Source: Betaproteobacteria bacterium
GTDB lineage: Bacteria > Pseudomonadota > Gammaproteobacteria > Burkholderiales > Rhodocyclaceae
Reading direction: 5' to 3'
Assembly (NCBI GenBank): GCA_016868295.1
Contig: VGHJ01000005.1
Coordinates: forward strand, 22,369-86,368
Length of the DNA: 64,000 nt
Shown here: positions 42,596-51,268 of the stretch, one piece after another
Layout: every line of letters begins with the position of its first letter
Position numbering within the stretch: the stretch's first letter is position 1
The notes under the pieces: generated by a model
Database searches by the model: none
What the model was told of the DNA's origin: nothing
The model's input: only the letters and a program-made list of their open reading frames with translations
Made by a program: the position numbers and the translations under genes

Positions 42596-43797
42596 CCTGC
42601 AAGGCGGAAATCCCCTATGGCGCCTACTGGAGCACGCCCTTCGCGCGCTGGCAGGGCAGCTTCGCCAACCTGCACAGCATCGAATTCGCCGCCCATGTCG
42701 CGAAGAACGAGTTGGCGAAGCGCAACATCGACCCGAAGGTGTTCGACTATGGCGCCCTCGGCTTCTCCGTGCCGCAGAAGCACTCCTTCTACGGCCTGCC
42801 CTGGCTCACCGGCCTGATGGGCGCCGGCCAGGCCGGCGGCCCGACCCTGATGCAGGCCTGCGCCACCGGCGTGCGCACGCTGCTCGCAGCCGCGCAGGAA
42901 ATAGAAGTCAGTCTCTGCAACACGGCGCTGGTCATCAACTGCGACCGCACCTCGAACGGCCCGCACCTCTACTACCCGAACCCGAAGGGCCCGGGCGGCA
43001 CCGGCGTCGCCGAAGACTGGGTGATGGAGAATTTCGGCTGCGACCCGCTCGGCCGCCACTCCATGCTGCAGACGGCGGAGAACGTGGCGAAGAAGCACGG
43101 CATCACGACCGCCGAACAGCACGAGGTGGTGCTGCGGCGCGAGGCGCAGTACCGCGAGGCGCTCGCCGACAACTCGGCCTTTCTCAAGCGCTTCATGACC
43201 CTGCCCTTCGACGTGCCGGCGCCGAACTTCAGAAAAATTGTCGGCACCCTTGAAGGCGACGAGGGCATCAACCACTCGACGCCGGAAGGCCTGGCCAAGC
43301 TCAAACCCGTCGTGGACGGCGGCACGGTCACCTTCGGCGGACAGACTCACCCGGCCGACGGCAACGCCGGCCTCGTCGTCACCACCGCGGCGAAGGCGCG
43401 CGAGCTGTCGCGCGACCCGAAGATCGCCGTGCGCCTGCACGGCTTCGGCCTGGCGCGCGCCGCGCTCGCCCACATGCCCGAGGCCACCGTGCCGGCGGCG
43501 CAGCAGGCCCTCGACCAGGCCGGCAAGTCCATCAAGGACCTGGCGGCGATCAAGACGCACAACCCCTTCGCGGTGAACGACCTGCTCTTCGCGCGCCAGA
43601 CCGGCGCCGACCTGAAGAGCATGAACAACTTCGGCTGCTCGCTGGTCTGGGGCCACCCGCAGGCGCCGATGGGCACGCGGGCCATCATCGAACTGATCGA
43701 GGAACTGGCCCTGCGCGGCGGCGGCTGGGGCCTGTTCACCGGCTGCGCCGCCGGCGACACGGCGATGGCGGTGGTGCTGGAAGTCGGCGACGCCTGA
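42592..43797 (+). CDS. iaaA: Beta-ketothiolase of indoleacetate degradation
   Basis: 401 residues, thiolase fold. Nucleophilic cysteine in LMQACATGVRTLL (about residue 90), histidine in IKTHNPFAVND and GHPQAPMGTR, and second cysteine in LFTGCAAGDTAMA. It would cleave 2-aminobenzoylacetyl-CoA to 2-aminobenzoyl-CoA and acetyl-CoA, the last step of side-chain degradation. The low similarity of the HNPF motif to the usual HEAF separates it from short-chain acetoacetyl-CoA thiolases. Symbol assigned from gene order in the published iaa cluster. One base separates it from the ligase gene. Confidence 0.78.
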   Translation: MTCKAEIPYGAYWSTPFARWQGSFANLHSIEFAAHVAKNELAKRNIDPKVFDYGALGFSVPQKHSFYGLPWLTGLMGAGQAGGPTLMQACATGVRTLLAAAQEIEVSLCNTALVINCDRTSNGPHLYYPNPKGPGGTGVAEDWVMENFGCDPLGRHSMLQTAENVAKKHGITTAEQHEVVLRREAQYREALADNSAFLKRFMTLPFDVPAPNFRKIVGTLEGDEGINHSTPEGLAKLKPVVDGGTVTFGGQTHPADGNAGLVVTTAAKARELSRDPKIAVRLHGFGLARAALAHMPEATVPAAQQALDQAGKSIKDLAAIKTHNPFAVNDLLFARQTGADLKSMNNFGCSLVWGHPQAPMGTRAIIELIEELALRGGGWGLFTGCAAGDTAMAVVLEVGDA

Positions 43798-43798
43798 A

Positions 43799-45334
43799 AT
43801 GCTGCCGATCGCCCAGTGGATCGACCATCATGTCCGGGCGACGCCCGGCAAGACGGCGATCCGCTATGGCGGCCGCGACCTGAGCTATGCGGAATTCGCG
43901 GAACTGATCGAGCGCTCCGCCGGCGCGCTGGCCGCGGCCGGCGTGCGCCGCGGCGGCTGCGCCGCCTATCTGGGCTGCAACAGCCCGGAGATGCTGGCGC
44001 TGTTCTTCGCCTGCGCCCGCCTCGGCGCCCTCTTCATGCCGCTCAACTGGCGCCTCGCCGCCCCCGAGCACAAGCAGATGCTCGACGACTGCCCGCCCGG
44101 CGTGCTGTTGGTGGAGGCGCCCTTCCTCGAGCAGACCGACGCCCTGCGCAGCGAACTCGGCGCCATGAAGCTCGTCGCACTCGGCAGCAGCGCGGCGGGC
44201 TGGCAGGACTGGAACGACTTCCTCGCCGCCGGCGGCGCCGTGACGGACGACCCCGCCGTCGGTCCCGCTGTTGACCCAAACTCGCCGCTGCTCATCTGCT
44301 ACACCTCCGGCGCGACCGGCAAGCCGAAAGGCGTCGTGCTCACCCAGGACGCCCTCGCCTGCAACGCCGACAACAGCATCGACATGCACGCCATGACCGC
44401 CGACGACCGCGTGCTCACCGTGCTGCCGATGTTCCACGTCGGCGGCCTCAACATCCAGACCACGCCGGCGCTGCGCAGCGGCTGCACGCTGGTGCTGCAC
44501 CCGCGCTTCGAGCCGGAGGCGGCGCTGGAGGCCATCGAGCGCGAGCGCATCACCCTGACCCTCGTCGTGCCCGCCGTGGCGGACATGATGATGGCCAGTC
44601 CGCACTGGGCACGCACCGACCTGTCCGGCCTGCGCATGATGAGCATCGGCTCCTCGATCGTGCCGATCCGCATCATCGAGGCGGTGCATGCGCGCGGCGT
44701 GCCGATGACCCAGGTCTACGGCGCCACCGAAACCTGCCCGATCGCCGCCTACCTGAAGCGCGACGAGGCCCTGCGCAAGGTCGGTTCGACCGGCCGTGCC
44801 GCCCGGCACTGCCGGCTGCGCATCGTCGGCCAAGACGACGCCGAACTGCCCGCCGGCCAGGCCGGCGAGATCCTCGTCAAGGGCCGCAACCTGTTTTCCG
44901 GCTACTGGCGCAACCCCGAGGCGACCGCCGCCGCCTTTGTCGACGGCTGGTACCGCAGCGGCGACATGGGCTGGCTCGACAACGAAGGCTTCCTCACCGT
45001 CGTCGGCCGCAAGAAGGAAATGATCATCTCCGGCGGCGAGAACATCTACCCGGCCGAACTCGAGAACGTGCTGATCCAGTGCGACGACGTGCTCGAGGCG
45101 GCGGTGGTCGGCCGCAGCGATGCGCGCTGGGGCGAAATCGCCGTCGCCGTGATCGTGCCGAAGGAAGGCCGCCGGCCGACCGCCGAGCACATCCTGAAAC
45201 TGTTCGACGGGCGCCTCGCCCGCTACAAGCACCCCAAGGACGTGGTCTTCGTCACAGCGCTGCCGAAGACCGCCCTCGGCAAGATCCGCAAGGAAGAACT
45301 GCGCCAGCTGATCCAGCACGCGCCAGTCGCATAA
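43799..45334 (+). CDS. iaaB: Aryl-acetate CoA ligase (indoleacetate-CoA ligase type)
   Basis: 511 residues, AMP-forming acyl-CoA synthetase. P-loop-like LICYTSGATGKPKGVVLTQ, YGATE (VYGATETCP), the hinge region WYRSGDMGWLDNEGFLTVVGRKKEMIISGGENIYPAELE and the catalytic lysine in LPKTALGKIRKEEL. IaaB of Aromatoleum was shown to be specific for indoleacetate. The same family position here (second gene after the thiolase) supports that substrate, but phenylacetate or a ring-opened acid cannot be excluded from sequence. Confidence 0.78.
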   Translation: MLPIAQWIDHHVRATPGKTAIRYGGRDLSYAEFAELIERSAGALAAAGVRRGGCAAYLGCNSPEMLALFFACARLGALFMPLNWRLAAPEHKQMLDDCPPGVLLVEAPFLEQTDALRSELGAMKLVALGSSAAGWQDWNDFLAAGGAVTDDPAVGPAVDPNSPLLICYTSGATGKPKGVVLTQDALACNADNSIDMHAMTADDRVLTVLPMFHVGGLNIQTTPALRSGCTLVLHPRFEPEAALEAIERERITLTLVVPAVADMMMASPHWARTDLSGLRMMSIGSSIVPIRIIEAVHARGVPMTQVYGATETCPIAAYLKRDEALRKVGSTGRAARHCRLRIVGQDDAELPAGQAGEILVKGRNLFSGYWRNPEATAAAFVDGWYRSGDMGWLDNEGFLTVVGRKKEMIISGGENIYPAELENVLIQCDDVLEAAVVGRSDARWGEIAVAVIVPKEGRRPTAEHILKLFDGRLARYKHPKDVVFVTALPKTALGKIRKEELRQLIQHAPVA

Positions 45335-45347
45335 AACAGGAGCACAC

Positions 45348-47471
45348 ATGGCACTTAAAATCGGAATCGACGTCGGCGGCACCTTCACCGACTTCGTCGT
45401 CACCCGCGACGGCGCCGAGCCGGCGATCTTCAAGTCGCTGTCCACCCCGTCCGATCCCTCCATCGCCGTGGTGAACGGCCTCACCGACATCGCCGCGGCG
45501 CAGAATCCGCCGATGACGCTGGAGGCCTTCGCACCCCACATCGATACCATCGTGCACGGCACCACCGTGACGACCAACGCCACCCTCACCAGCACCGGCG
45601 CGAAATGCGGCCTGCTCACCACCGAAGGCGTGCGCGACGCGCTGGAAATGCGCCGCGGCATCCGCGAGGAGCAGTACAACAATCGCTACGCCAACGTCAA
45701 GCCGCTGGTGCCGCGTTATCTGCGCGCCGGCATCAAGGGCCGCCTCGACCGCGCCGGCCGCGAGGTGGCGCCGCTCGACCTCGACCAGGTGCGCGAAGCC
45801 ATCGCCCTCTTCAAGCAGGAAGGCGTGCAAGCGGTGTCGGTCTGCTTCATGAATTCCTTCGCCAACCCGGCCCACGAGCAGGCCGCGGCCGAGATCGTGA
45901 AGAAGGAGATGCCCGGCGCCTACCTCTCGGTGTCGACCGACCTGCTGCCCTCGATCCGCTTCTACGAGCGCATCAGCACCACGGCGCTGAATTCCTACGT
46001 CGGCCCCAAGCTCAACCATTACCTCGACCAGCTCGTCGGCCGCCTCAAGGGCATCGGCTTCAAGGGCCTGCTGCTCATCATGCAATCCAACGGCGGCGTC
46101 ATCTCGCCGCAGCTGGCGCGCGAGAAGGCGGCGCTGACCCTGCTCTCCGGCCCGGCCGGCGGCCCCGGCGCCGGCCTCTTCTACGTGCGCCCGCACGGCC
46201 AGGACAAGTGCATCACCACCGACATGGGCGGCACCAGCTTCGAGGCCTCGGTGGCGGTGGGCAGCCCGATGATCAAGAACGACGGCGAGATCGCCCGCCA
46301 CAAGATCGCCCTGCCGATGCTCGACATCCACACCATCGGCGCCGGCGGCGGCTCGATCGGCTGGCTCGACGAGGGCGGCCTCCTGCGCATGGGCCCGCAG
46401 AGCGCCGGCGCCGACCCCGGCCCGGCCTGCTACGGCAAGGGCGGCACGCTGCCCGCCACCACCGACGCCAATGTCGTGCTGGGCTACCTCGATCCGAACT
46501 ACTTCGCCGGCGGCAGGATGAAGCTCGATGTCGCCGCCGCGCGCAAGGCGATCGAGACGCACATCGCCAAACCGATGGGCCTCGGCATCGAGGAGGCCGC
46601 CGCTGGCATGTACCGCGTCGCCTGCAACAACATGGCGCAGGGCGTGCGCGAGGTGACCATCAAGCGCGGCTTCGACCCGCGCGAGTTCCCCTTCATCCCG
46701 GCCGGCGGCGCCGGCCCGATCCACTCCTGCCTGATCTGCGAGGAACTGGAAATCCCCTTCCAGATCGTGCCGCGCGAGTCTTCCGTGCTGTGCGCTTTCG
46801 GCATGCTGATGAGCGAGCTGAAGCACGACTTCGTGCGCACCTTCGTCTCGCGCCTGGAGGCCATCGACTGGACGAGGCTGACCGCGATCATCGACGAGAT
46901 GTCGGCCGAGGGCGCCCGCCAGCTCACCGAGGAGCGCATCCCCGAGAGCCGGCGCCGCCACGACATCAAGTTCGACTGCCGCTACATCAAGCAGTACCAC
47001 GAGGTGTCCTTCCTCGTGCCGCGCGCGTTGGTCGACAAGCGCGACGCGGCCGGCATCGCCCGCCTCTTCCACGACGAACACAACCGCCTCTACGGCTACT
47101 CGCTCGAGCAGGAAAACGCGCCGATCGAGATCATCAACGTGCGCGTGCAGTCGGTCGGCATCACCGACAAGCCGTCCTACCGCGAGGAGGCCTGGGCCGG
47201 CGCCGACGCCGCAAAGGCGGTCAAGGGCCGCCGCAGCGTGTACATCCCGGAAACGAAAACCTTCCGCGAGGTGCCGGTCTACGACGGCCACCGGATGCGC
47301 TTCGGCAACCGCATCGAGGGGCCGGCCATGATCGAGCAGGAGACCACCGCCATCTTCGTCAGCGATGCTTTCGACTGCGTGGTGGACGCCCTCGGCTCCT
47401 TCGCCCTCTTCCGCAAGGGCCGCGAAGACCTCGTCAAATCCTGCCTCAACAAGGAAAAGGAGACCGCATGA
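45348..47471 (+). CDS. iaaC: Hydantoinase/oxoprolinase-type hydrolase, A subunit
   Basis: 707 residues, HyuA family: actin-like ATPase start LKIGIDVGGTFTDFVVTRDG, IVHGTTVTTNATL, LSGPAGGPGAGLFY, TTDMGGTSFEASV and GAGGGSIGWLD. With the B subunit it would open the five-membered lactam of 2-oxoindole-3-acetate (or its CoA ester) in an ATP-dependent hydrolysis, giving a 2-aminophenylsuccinyl compound. Related families include acetone and acetophenone carboxylases, but the extra subunits of those enzymes are missing. Its stop overlaps a bridging mini-frame. Confidence 0.82.
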   Translation: MALKIGIDVGGTFTDFVVTRDGAEPAIFKSLSTPSDPSIAVVNGLTDIAAAQNPPMTLEAFAPHIDTIVHGTTVTTNATLTSTGAKCGLLTTEGVRDALEMRRGIREEQYNNRYANVKPLVPRYLRAGIKGRLDRAGREVAPLDLDQVREAIALFKQEGVQAVSVCFMNSFANPAHEQAAAEIVKKEMPGAYLSVSTDLLPSIRFYERISTTALNSYVGPKLNHYLDQLVGRLKGIGFKGLLLIMQSNGGVISPQLAREKAALTLLSGPAGGPGAGLFYVRPHGQDKCITTDMGGTSFEASVAVGSPMIKNDGEIARHKIALPMLDIHTIGAGGGSIGWLDEGGLLRMGPQSAGADPGPACYGKGGTLPATTDANVVLGYLDPNYFAGGRMKLDVAAARKAIETHIAKPMGLGIEEAAAGMYRVACNNMAQGVREVTIKRGFDPREFPFIPAGGAGPIHSCLICEELEIPFQIVPRESSVLCAFGMLMSELKHDFVRTFVSRLEAIDWTRLTAIIDEMSAEGARQLTEERIPESRRRHDIKFDCRYIKQYHEVSFLVPRALVDKRDAAGIARLFHDEHNRLYGYSLEQENAPIEIINVRVQSVGITDKPSYREEAWAGADAAKAVKGRRSVYIPETKTFREVPVYDGHRMRFGNRIEGPAMIEQETTAIFVSDAFDCVVDALGSFALFRKGREDLVKSCLNKEKETA

Positions 47472-47554
47472 GCGCCAACAACACATGGAGCCGCGCAGCG
47501 GCGAACAACCGTCACCCCCTTCCTCGGGAAGGGGGCATGGGGGGAAGGCTATGA
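47468..47554 (+). CDS. 28-codon bridging reading frame made of palindromic repeat
   Basis: Its ATG overlaps the iaaC stop (ATGA) and its TGA overlaps the ATG of the next gene (ATGA again), so a ribosome could pass from subunit A to subunit B without leaving the message. The peptide is MSANNTWSRAAANNRHPLPR plus EGGMGGRL and comes mostly from a 68-bp repeat (47482-47549) whose core CCCCCTTCC/GGGAAGGGGG is palindromic. A nearly identical frame bridges iaaF and iaaG. A stable protein is unlikely; a role as translational coupler is inferred. Confidence 0.5.
   Translation: MSANNTWSRAAANNRHPLPREGGMGGRL
47482..47549 (+). repeat. Palindromic repeat copy 1
   Basis: 68-bp element, about 63 positions identical to copy 2 at 50804-50870. 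The arms CCCCCTTCC and GGGAAGGGGG form a stem. Lies between the two hydrolase subunit genes. Confidence 0.75.
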
Positions 47555-49224
47555 AAATCGATCCCATTCTGCTGTCGGTGTACGCGCGGACCTTCAAGTC
47601 CATCACCGACGAGATGAGCATCTCGATGGAGCAGACCACCCGCTCGCCCATCCTGTGCGAGGCCAAGGATTACGTCACCGGCCTCTACGACGGCGACGGC
47701 AACATGCTCGAGCAGACCGAGAACCTGCCGATCCTCGCCTTCTCGCTGGCGCCGGTGTGCAAGTACATCAAGGACTACTTCGGCGACGACCTGCATCCGG
47801 GCGACGTCATCTTCCACAACGACGTCTTCAGCCTTGGCAACCAGAACAACGACGTCGCCGTGTACAAGCCGATCTTCCACGGCGGCAAGCTGGTGGCGTG
47901 GACCGCCGTCAAGGGCCACCAGGCCGACATCGGCGGCAACGTGCGCGGCGGCTACAACCCGAACGCCGTCGAGGTCTGGCAGGAAGCGCTGCGCATCCCG
48001 CCGGTCAAGGTGGTCGAGAAGGGAAAGCTGCGCAAGGACGTCTGGAACCTGATCTTCGCCAACATCCGCCTCGACATCGTGCAGCACGACATGAAGGCCG
48101 AGATGGGCGCCTGCACCGTCGGCGAGCGCCGCCTGCTGGAACTGCTCGACAAGTACGGCCTGGAGAGCTACGAGGCGCACAAGCAGGCCCTCTTCGAGGC
48201 CACGCGCAAGATGATGGAAGCCGAGATCGCCAAGATCCCGAACGGGAAATACAGCGGCGAAGGCTACATCTACTACGACGGTCGCCACGAGGGCAGCAAG
48301 TTCACCATCCGCGTCGACATCGAGGTGAAGGACAAGCACATCAAGTTCGACTATTCCCGCACCGACGCCCAGACCAACGGCTTCGTGAACGGCACCTTCA
48401 CCTCGAGCGCCTCGGCCACTATCCTCACCCTGCTGCAGATGGTGAACCCGGACATCCCGCACAACGAGGGCATGGTGCAGCCGATCGAGATCGTCATCCC
48501 CGAGGGCACGGTGCTCAACGCCGCCTACCCGAAGGCCACCACCTTCGGCAACCACCTCTGCCCGCCCAACGCCGACGCCATCCAGCGCGCGCTCAGCGCC
48601 GTGATGCCCGACCGCGTCACCGCCGGCTGGAACAATCTGCTCTGCTCTCTCACCACCGGCACCGACCCGGAAAAGAACGAGCAGTACGTCGACATCGGCT
48701 TCATGGGCCTGAAGGGCGGCTCAGGCGCCATGCTGGGCATGGACGGATACGACCATATCGGCATGATCGACGCCTCCGGCGGCGTGCTCGACCAGGACTA
48801 CGAGATGTTCGAGCAGCAGACGCCGCACCGCCTGGTGAAGCACGAGCTGCTCACCGACTCGGCCGGCGCCGGCGAATGGCGCGGCGGCCTCGGCGTGGAA
48901 ACGATTTTCGAGATCGGCTCCGAGGACACCCAGCTCGTCACCTTCGGCGACGGCGACTTCGAGCCGGCCTTCGGCCTCTTCGGCGGCAAGGACGCCGGCC
49001 TCAACTTCATCCGCCTGCACTACCCGGACGGCAGCACCGTAGTGCCGAAGAACAAGGACCTCATCACCGGCGTGCCGAAGGGCACCGTCTACCACCAGGT
49101 TGCCAGCGGGGGCGGCGGCTACGGGGATCCGAAGAAGCGAGACCGCAAGGTGCTCGCAGAAGAGGTGAGGAACGGCGTCATCTCGAAAGAGGCGGCGCTG
49201 CGGGATTACGGCTACAGCGAGTAG
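47551..49224 (+). CDS. iaaE: Hydantoinase/oxoprolinase-type hydrolase, B subunit
   Basis: 557 residues, HyuB family: MKIDPILLSVYARTFKSITDEM, HPGDVIFHNDVFSLGNQNNDV, AVKGHQADIGG with a metal-binding His/Asp pattern, and the C-terminal VASGGGGYGDPKKRD. It forms the catalytic partner of the A subunit for ring opening of the oxindole. The start MKIDP is chosen over a long upstream frame because it is the family N terminus and overlaps the bridging frame. In the published cluster the two hydrolase subunits are not given consecutive letters, in keeping with an intervening small frame. Confidence 0.8.
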   Translation: MKIDPILLSVYARTFKSITDEMSISMEQTTRSPILCEAKDYVTGLYDGDGNMLEQTENLPILAFSLAPVCKYIKDYFGDDLHPGDVIFHNDVFSLGNQNNDVAVYKPIFHGGKLVAWTAVKGHQADIGGNVRGGYNPNAVEVWQEALRIPPVKVVEKGKLRKDVWNLIFANIRLDIVQHDMKAEMGACTVGERRLLELLDKYGLESYEAHKQALFEATRKMMEAEIAKIPNGKYSGEGYIYYDGRHEGSKFTIRVDIEVKDKHIKFDYSRTDAQTNGFVNGTFTSSASATILTLLQMVNPDIPHNEGMVQPIEIVIPEGTVLNAAYPKATTFGNHLCPPNADAIQRALSAVMPDRVTAGWNNLLCSLTTGTDPEKNEQYVDIGFMGLKGGSGAMLGMDGYDHIGMIDASGGVLDQDYEMFEQQTPHRLVKHELLTDSAGAGEWRGGLGVETIFEIGSEDTQLVTFGDGDFEPAFGLFGGKDAGLNFIRLHYPDGSTVVPKNKDLITGVPKGTVYHQVASGGGGYGDPKKRDRKVLAEEVRNGVISKEAALRDYGYSE

Positions 49225-49611
49225 GCGGAATGAAACACTCTTTTGCAGCGTCCAGCGCTAGATCGTGCCGCCAGGGGGCCCTGCTCCGCTCATGTCCCCA
49301 GTCGGCGGCCTGCGGCCGCCGCCTCCTCCTTTACTTCGCTGCGCAGGGCACCCTACCGTCACGATCCGGACACGCGGCGCCGGTTTTCGGTTCCAAGGCG
49401 CCGGCGTATCCGGCCCGGGGTGTCGGGTGTCCGATTCCCGGAAGTAAAGGAGGGCGTAGGCAGGGTTTCGCGGAGCACTGCTCCGCGCTGCCGGAGCCGG
49501 CTTGCCATGCAGGGCAAGCCGTGGGCGGGCCAGCGCTTTATCGGCCCGGGGGACATGGAGGGAATCGGACACCCGGCAACCCGGGCACGCGACACCCTCA
49601 GGGAAACTAAG
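49225..49611 (+). repeat. Highly structured spacer inside the operon
   Basis: 387 bp with no convincing gene. A 13-bp perfect inverted repeat (49325-49337 with 49441-49453) and a 16-bp one (around 49424-49439 with 49560-49575, GGGAATCGGACACCCG) overlap each other. Inside are short perfect stems GCGGAGC/GCTCCGC (49470-49486), GGCTTGCC/GGCAAGCC (49499-49520) and GGCGGCC/GGCCGCC near 49303-49319. It resembles a repeat-derived or non-autonomous element. An open frame crosses it into iaaF but has no recognisable sequence. Confidence 0.6.
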
Positions 49612-50745
49612 ATGAACTTCGACCTGACCGACGAACAACGCCAAATCCGCGACACCTTCGCGCGTTTCTGCGACGAGCGCATTGCGCCGCAGGCGGCGGC
49701 GCTGGACGAGGCGCGCGCCTTTCCGCGCGCCCTCTTCCAGGAGCTGGCCGATCTCGGCTTCTTCGGCATGCGCTACCCCGAGGACGTCGGCGGCTCCGGC
49801 CTGGCCCTCACGGAGTTCGCCCTGGCACTGGCCGAGATCGCGCGCGGCTCGATGTCGCTCGCCGGCGCGGTGGCCATGCAGTCGCTGATGGGCACCAAAT
49901 TCCTGCACATGCTCGGCAACGCCGACATCCTCGAGCGCCTGTTCAAGCCGGCGCTGCGCGGCGAGAAGATCGGCGCCATCTGCATGACCGAGCCGAACGC
50001 CGGTTCCGACCTCGATTCCATCGCCACCACGGCGAAGAAGGTCGACGGCGGCTATGTCATCAGCGGCCAGAAGACCTGGATCACCTCGGCGCCGCTGGCC
50101 GACTTCTTCACCGTCTTCGCCAAGGCCGGCGAGGAGAAGAAGCTGACCATCTTCCTGGTCGAGCGCTCTTTCAAGGGCCTCATCGTCGGCCGCGAGATCC
50201 ACAAGATGGGCGTCTGGGCCCTGCCCACTTCGGAAGTCGCCTTCGACGAATGCTTCGTGCCCGACAGCCACCGCCTCTCGCAGGCGGAAGGCGACGGCGA
50301 GGGCCACCTGAGGAAGACGCTGGCCGAAATCCGCATCATCACCGGCGCCATGGGCCTGGGCGTGGCGCAGGCCGCGCTCGACGAGGCGGTGCGCTACGCC
50401 GCCGAGCGCAAGCAGTTCGGCAAGCCGATCAACCGCTACCAGGCCATCCAGTTCAAGCTGGCCGAGATGGCCACCGACCTCGAGGCGGCGAAGCACCTGG
50501 TGTACTACGCCGCCTGGCTGCGCGACGCCGGCCGGCCGCACCACAAGGAAGCCGCCATGGCCAAGTTGAACGCCACCGAGGCGGCCGCGCGCATCTGCGA
50601 CCAGGCCGCCCGCGTGCTCGCCTCCTACGGCTACGCCATGGAATACCCGGTGCAGCGGTATCTCCGCGACGTGCGCTTCACGCTGATCGGCGGCGGCACG
50701 AGCGAGATTCTGAAACTCATCATTGCCAAGGAAGTGTCGTCATGA
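49612..50745 (+). CDS. iaaF: Acyl-CoA dehydrogenase, benzylmalonyl-CoA dehydrogenase type
   Basis: 377 residues, full-length ACAD: MTEPNAGSDLDSI (FAD/substrate), ISGQKTWITSA, KQFGKPINRYQAIQFKLAEMATDLEAA and the catalytic-base glutamate in YAMEYPVQRYLRD (Glu344). IaaF of Aromatoleum was shown to oxidise and decarboxylate benzylmalonyl-CoA; here the expected substrate is 2-aminobenzylmalonyl-CoA from the mutase, giving 2-aminocinnamoyl-CoA. The GGGTSEI motif replaces the usual EGTSEI. No electron-transfer flavoprotein genes are nearby. Confidence 0.8.
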   Translation: MNFDLTDEQRQIRDTFARFCDERIAPQAAALDEARAFPRALFQELADLGFFGMRYPEDVGGSGLALTEFALALAEIARGSMSLAGAVAMQSLMGTKFLHMLGNADILERLFKPALRGEKIGAICMTEPNAGSDLDSIATTAKKVDGGYVISGQKTWITSAPLADFFTVFAKAGEEKKLTIFLVERSFKGLIVGREIHKMGVWALPTSEVAFDECFVPDSHRLSQAEGDGEGHLRKTLAEIRIITGAMGLGVAQAALDEAVRYAAERKQFGKPINRYQAIQFKLAEMATDLEAAKHLVYYAAWLRDAGRPHHKEAAMAKLNATEAAARICDQAARVLASYGYAMEYPVQRYLRDVRFTLIGGGTSEILKLIIAKEVSS

Positions 50746-50872
50746 TGGCGCAAAAGTCAGTCTCCGCCGCACGCCGGGCCGCCCCAAGTGCGGCGCTGCC
50801 AACCACATGGAGCCGCGTAGCGGCGAACAATCGTCACCCCCTTCCGCGGGAAGGGGGACGGGGGGAAGGCTC

Positions 50873-50876
<4 letters not shown>
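50742..50876 (+). CDS. 44-codon bridging reading frame between iaaF and iaaG
   Basis: Begins ATGATG overlapping the iaaF stop and ends TGA overlapping the iaaG start (TCATGA). Its second half, TWSRVAANNRHPLPREGG, repeats the peptide of the iaaC-iaaE bridging frame almost exactly because both are carried by the same DNA repeat. Its first part holds a copy of the dispersed word AAAAGTCAGTC. No function as a protein is evident; the frame is open through the whole element in both copies. Confidence 0.5.
50752..50762 (-). repeat. Dispersed word GACTGACTTTT
   Basis: Copy within the small bridging reading frame between the acyl-CoA dehydrogenase and B12-mutase genes. Confidence 0.5.
50804..50870 (+). 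repeat. Palindromic repeat copy 2
   Basis: 67 bp, same orientation as copy 1, with the stem CCCCCTTCC/GGGAAGGGGG; differences are a few substitutions and a one-base indel in the G-run. Confidence 0.75.

Positions 50877-51264
<388 letters not shown>

Positions 51265-51268
<4 letters not shown>

Noticed and set aside
45348..49224. Acetone or acetophenone carboxylase
   Set aside because: Only the A and B subunits of the HyuA/HyuB families are present; the additional subunits of those carboxylases are missing and the context is that of oxindole hydrolysis.
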